Source: Bigelowiella natans CCMP2755
Lineage: Eukaryota > Cercozoa > Chlorarachniophyceae
Reading direction: 5' to 3'
NCBI GenBank assembly: GCA_000320545.1
Contig: ADNK01002054.1
Span: 15,001-79,000 of the forward strand
DNA: 64,000 nt
The translations under genes and the position numbers were made by a program. Below the pieces are notes generated by a model. The model saw only the letters and a list, made by a program, of their open reading frames with translations. It was not told where the DNA came from and searched no databases. The stretch's first letter is position 1; each line of letters starts with the position of its first letter. Positions 62,902 through 64,000 of the stretch are shown here, in pieces.

Positions 62902-64000
62902 GTATAATATTCATACATATGATGTATTGTATTTGCTATGACAAACAAAAGAGTGTATGCGAGGAGGGGAAAATGGGCCATTGCGACAGTATTAAGGACT
63001 GGCAGTTGATTCCGACTCTCTCCTTTACCTTCGTACCATGGCCAGGCTACATTGTGTCTTTGTTCGGGATGCTTACAGCTTGCATTCTTTTCTTCGTATC
63101 TGGCGAAATGGAGAATAGAATCCTATATCTTCAGATGCGAAGGCTAAACTTATTAGGCAGACAAAGGATCAGGGGATGGTGCTGCTGCTGCTTTAGCGTC
63201 TCTTTTATACTCTCCACAGCCCGGTTGGTTTCAACGATAGTTTGCATATGTCTAGCGACATGTATTTGCTGCCAGCTACGATTCAATGTTAGTGTCCACA
63301 GCACAGCAGGTAGCGTTGTTACGAATGTTTAAGTAAAATTAATGTTAGAAATATAAATGGTCTTTCAAAGTTTCTATAATGCATCAATAACCTTTAAAAA
63401 GTTGTATCGACGTAGGAATTCGAGGTGAAGGGCTTGTCAGACCGGTTAATAAATCTTAACATATATTTGTTTCGCAGCATTCTTTCTCTTTATCGGGGGC
63501 CTGCTCATGGTGCTACTCCAGCAACAAGTAAACTGACATCAGAAAATGTGTGCATGCGAAATAGGAGAAGCGATCCACACTAGGAATTTAGCAAGTGAAT
63601 CCGTATAAATCAGATCCAATCGACCATACTCAAATGTTCTAATGAGAGGGATCATGAGGCACTTCTTGAGTGGTGGCAAGAAGCAGAGAAAGCTATGCGC
63701 TTCAAGCGCTGGGCTCTCCTTGCATACTTGCTTTGTTTTATCGGGTATTCGATAGCAGTCGTAATTAGAAGACATGCAGTCGAGCCATACAGGTTTTAAG
63801 CTTAATGCTAATGCTGAAAATACTTATTCATATTAACTAAAATTCATGTATTGTTTGATATTGTAGTGCTGCTCTGGAGTATGTAGTCGTCATTGCCTTG
63901 GCAATTGGATTGACAACGTACACTGCAGATATTCGCATTCACAAAGTGCACTTCGGAACTTGTGAATCCAGATTGATGGTCATAGAAAATGTTACTAGCT
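62425..64000 (+). CDS. FRAG1/DRAM/Sfk1-family membrane protein, 3' end outside window
   Basis: Exons: 62425-62676, 62952-63309, 63478-63527, 63659-63792 and 63867 to beyond 64000, all in phase. Either ATG (62425 or 62431) may start it. The product has a polar N-terminus of about 50 aa, then helix VVGVSIAAITICTTFTLFF. A short luminal loop with two Cys (CEEGKMGHC) leads to PTLSFTFVPWPGYIVSLFG. Further helices follow: LVSTIVCICLATCICC, AFFLFIGGLLMVLL, FKRWALLAYLLCFIGYSIAV and EYVVVIALAIGLTTYTADIR. The order and the motifs (PTLS...P, late EYxxV...TYxxD) fit the Frag1/DRAM/Sfk1 superfamily. Its members act in GPI-lipid remodelling (PGAP2), autophagy (DRAM) or phosphoinositide signalling (Sfk1). 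Which branch this is cannot be told. Intron 1 holds a long hairpin-forming repeat. Confidence 0.72.
62787..62900. repeat. Perfect inverted repeat, (CA)n-TATTACAAC / GTTGTAATA-(GT)n
   Basis: The left arm 62787-62829 and right arm 62831-62873 are exact reverse complements of 43 nt with a one-base spacer; (GT)n continues to 62900. It lies in intron 1 of the FRAG1-like gene. Confidence 0.95.

Overview
This is nuclear DNA of a eukaryote. Nearly every gene is cut by GT-AG introns, the introns and flanks are full of (CA)n, (GT)n, (TA)n, (CT)n and trinucleotide repeats, and there is no operon structure. The gene content points to a photosynthetic, flagellated protist. Several proteins (EF-hand protein, aspartic-protease-like protein, sHSP-DUF1350 fusion) begin with a signal sequence followed by a basic Ser/Arg-rich stretch, as in algae with a secondary plastid, and one small gene resembles the ciliary protein CFAP141. 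The lineage cannot be fixed from this window. The putative transit peptides do not start with the Phe typical of heterokonts and cryptophytes, so a chlorarachniophyte-like alga is one guess among several.

Layout. 0.2-2.9 kb: secreted DUF2252 protein (-). 3.9-7.0 kb: multi-exon membrane protein (+) built of tiny exons between microsatellites. 8.1-9.4 kb: partial unknown gene (-). 10.7-12.6 kb: zinc-finger protein (-). 13.1-17.5 kb: ABHD1/3-type alpha/beta hydrolase (+). 19.4-21.0 kb: intronless carotenoid oxygenase (+). 21.8-22.9 kb: HSD10-like short-chain dehydrogenase (-). 23.4-24.3 kb: mitochondrial MnSOD (+). 25.7-27.0 kb: EF-hand membrane protein (+). 28.1-31.6 kb: pepsin-like protein (-). 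31.9-34.6 kb: HSP20-DUF1350 fusion (+). 35.4-39.2 kb: PCMTD-type methyltransferase (-). 40.2-45.8 kb: type II pantothenate kinase in about 19 exons (+). 46-51.4 kb: several unresolved or unknown genes. 51.7-55.5 kb: decayed non-LTR retrotransposon 3' ends in tandem. 55.9-58.0 kb: DNA primase large subunit (-). 58.5 kb: end of an unknown gene (-). 61.4-62.0 kb: CFAP141-like (-). 62.4 kb to the window end: FRAG1/DRAM/Sfk1-type membrane protein (+), cut by the edge.

Two large-scale patterns stand out. Most genes form head-to-head pairs with 0.3-1 kb between start codons (DUF2252/membrane protein, zinc finger/ABHD, SDR/MnSOD, protease/sHSP fusion, PCMTD/PanK, CFAP141/FRAG1). The spaces behind gene 3' ends hold compositionally different DNA rich in CATG, GCATGC and CTAGCTAG words, and one of these holds the retroelement debris. 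The genes do not form a pathway. They are housekeeping functions: CoA synthesis, beta-oxidation or steroid-type redox, superoxide defence, protein repair, replication and plastid functions. Exon models for DUF2252, PCMTD, the aspartic protease, PRIM2, CFAP141, MnSOD and FRAG1 were checked for reading phase at every junction and stay in frame. PanK, ABHD, SDR and the 3.9-kb membrane protein each have one or more unresolved junctions.
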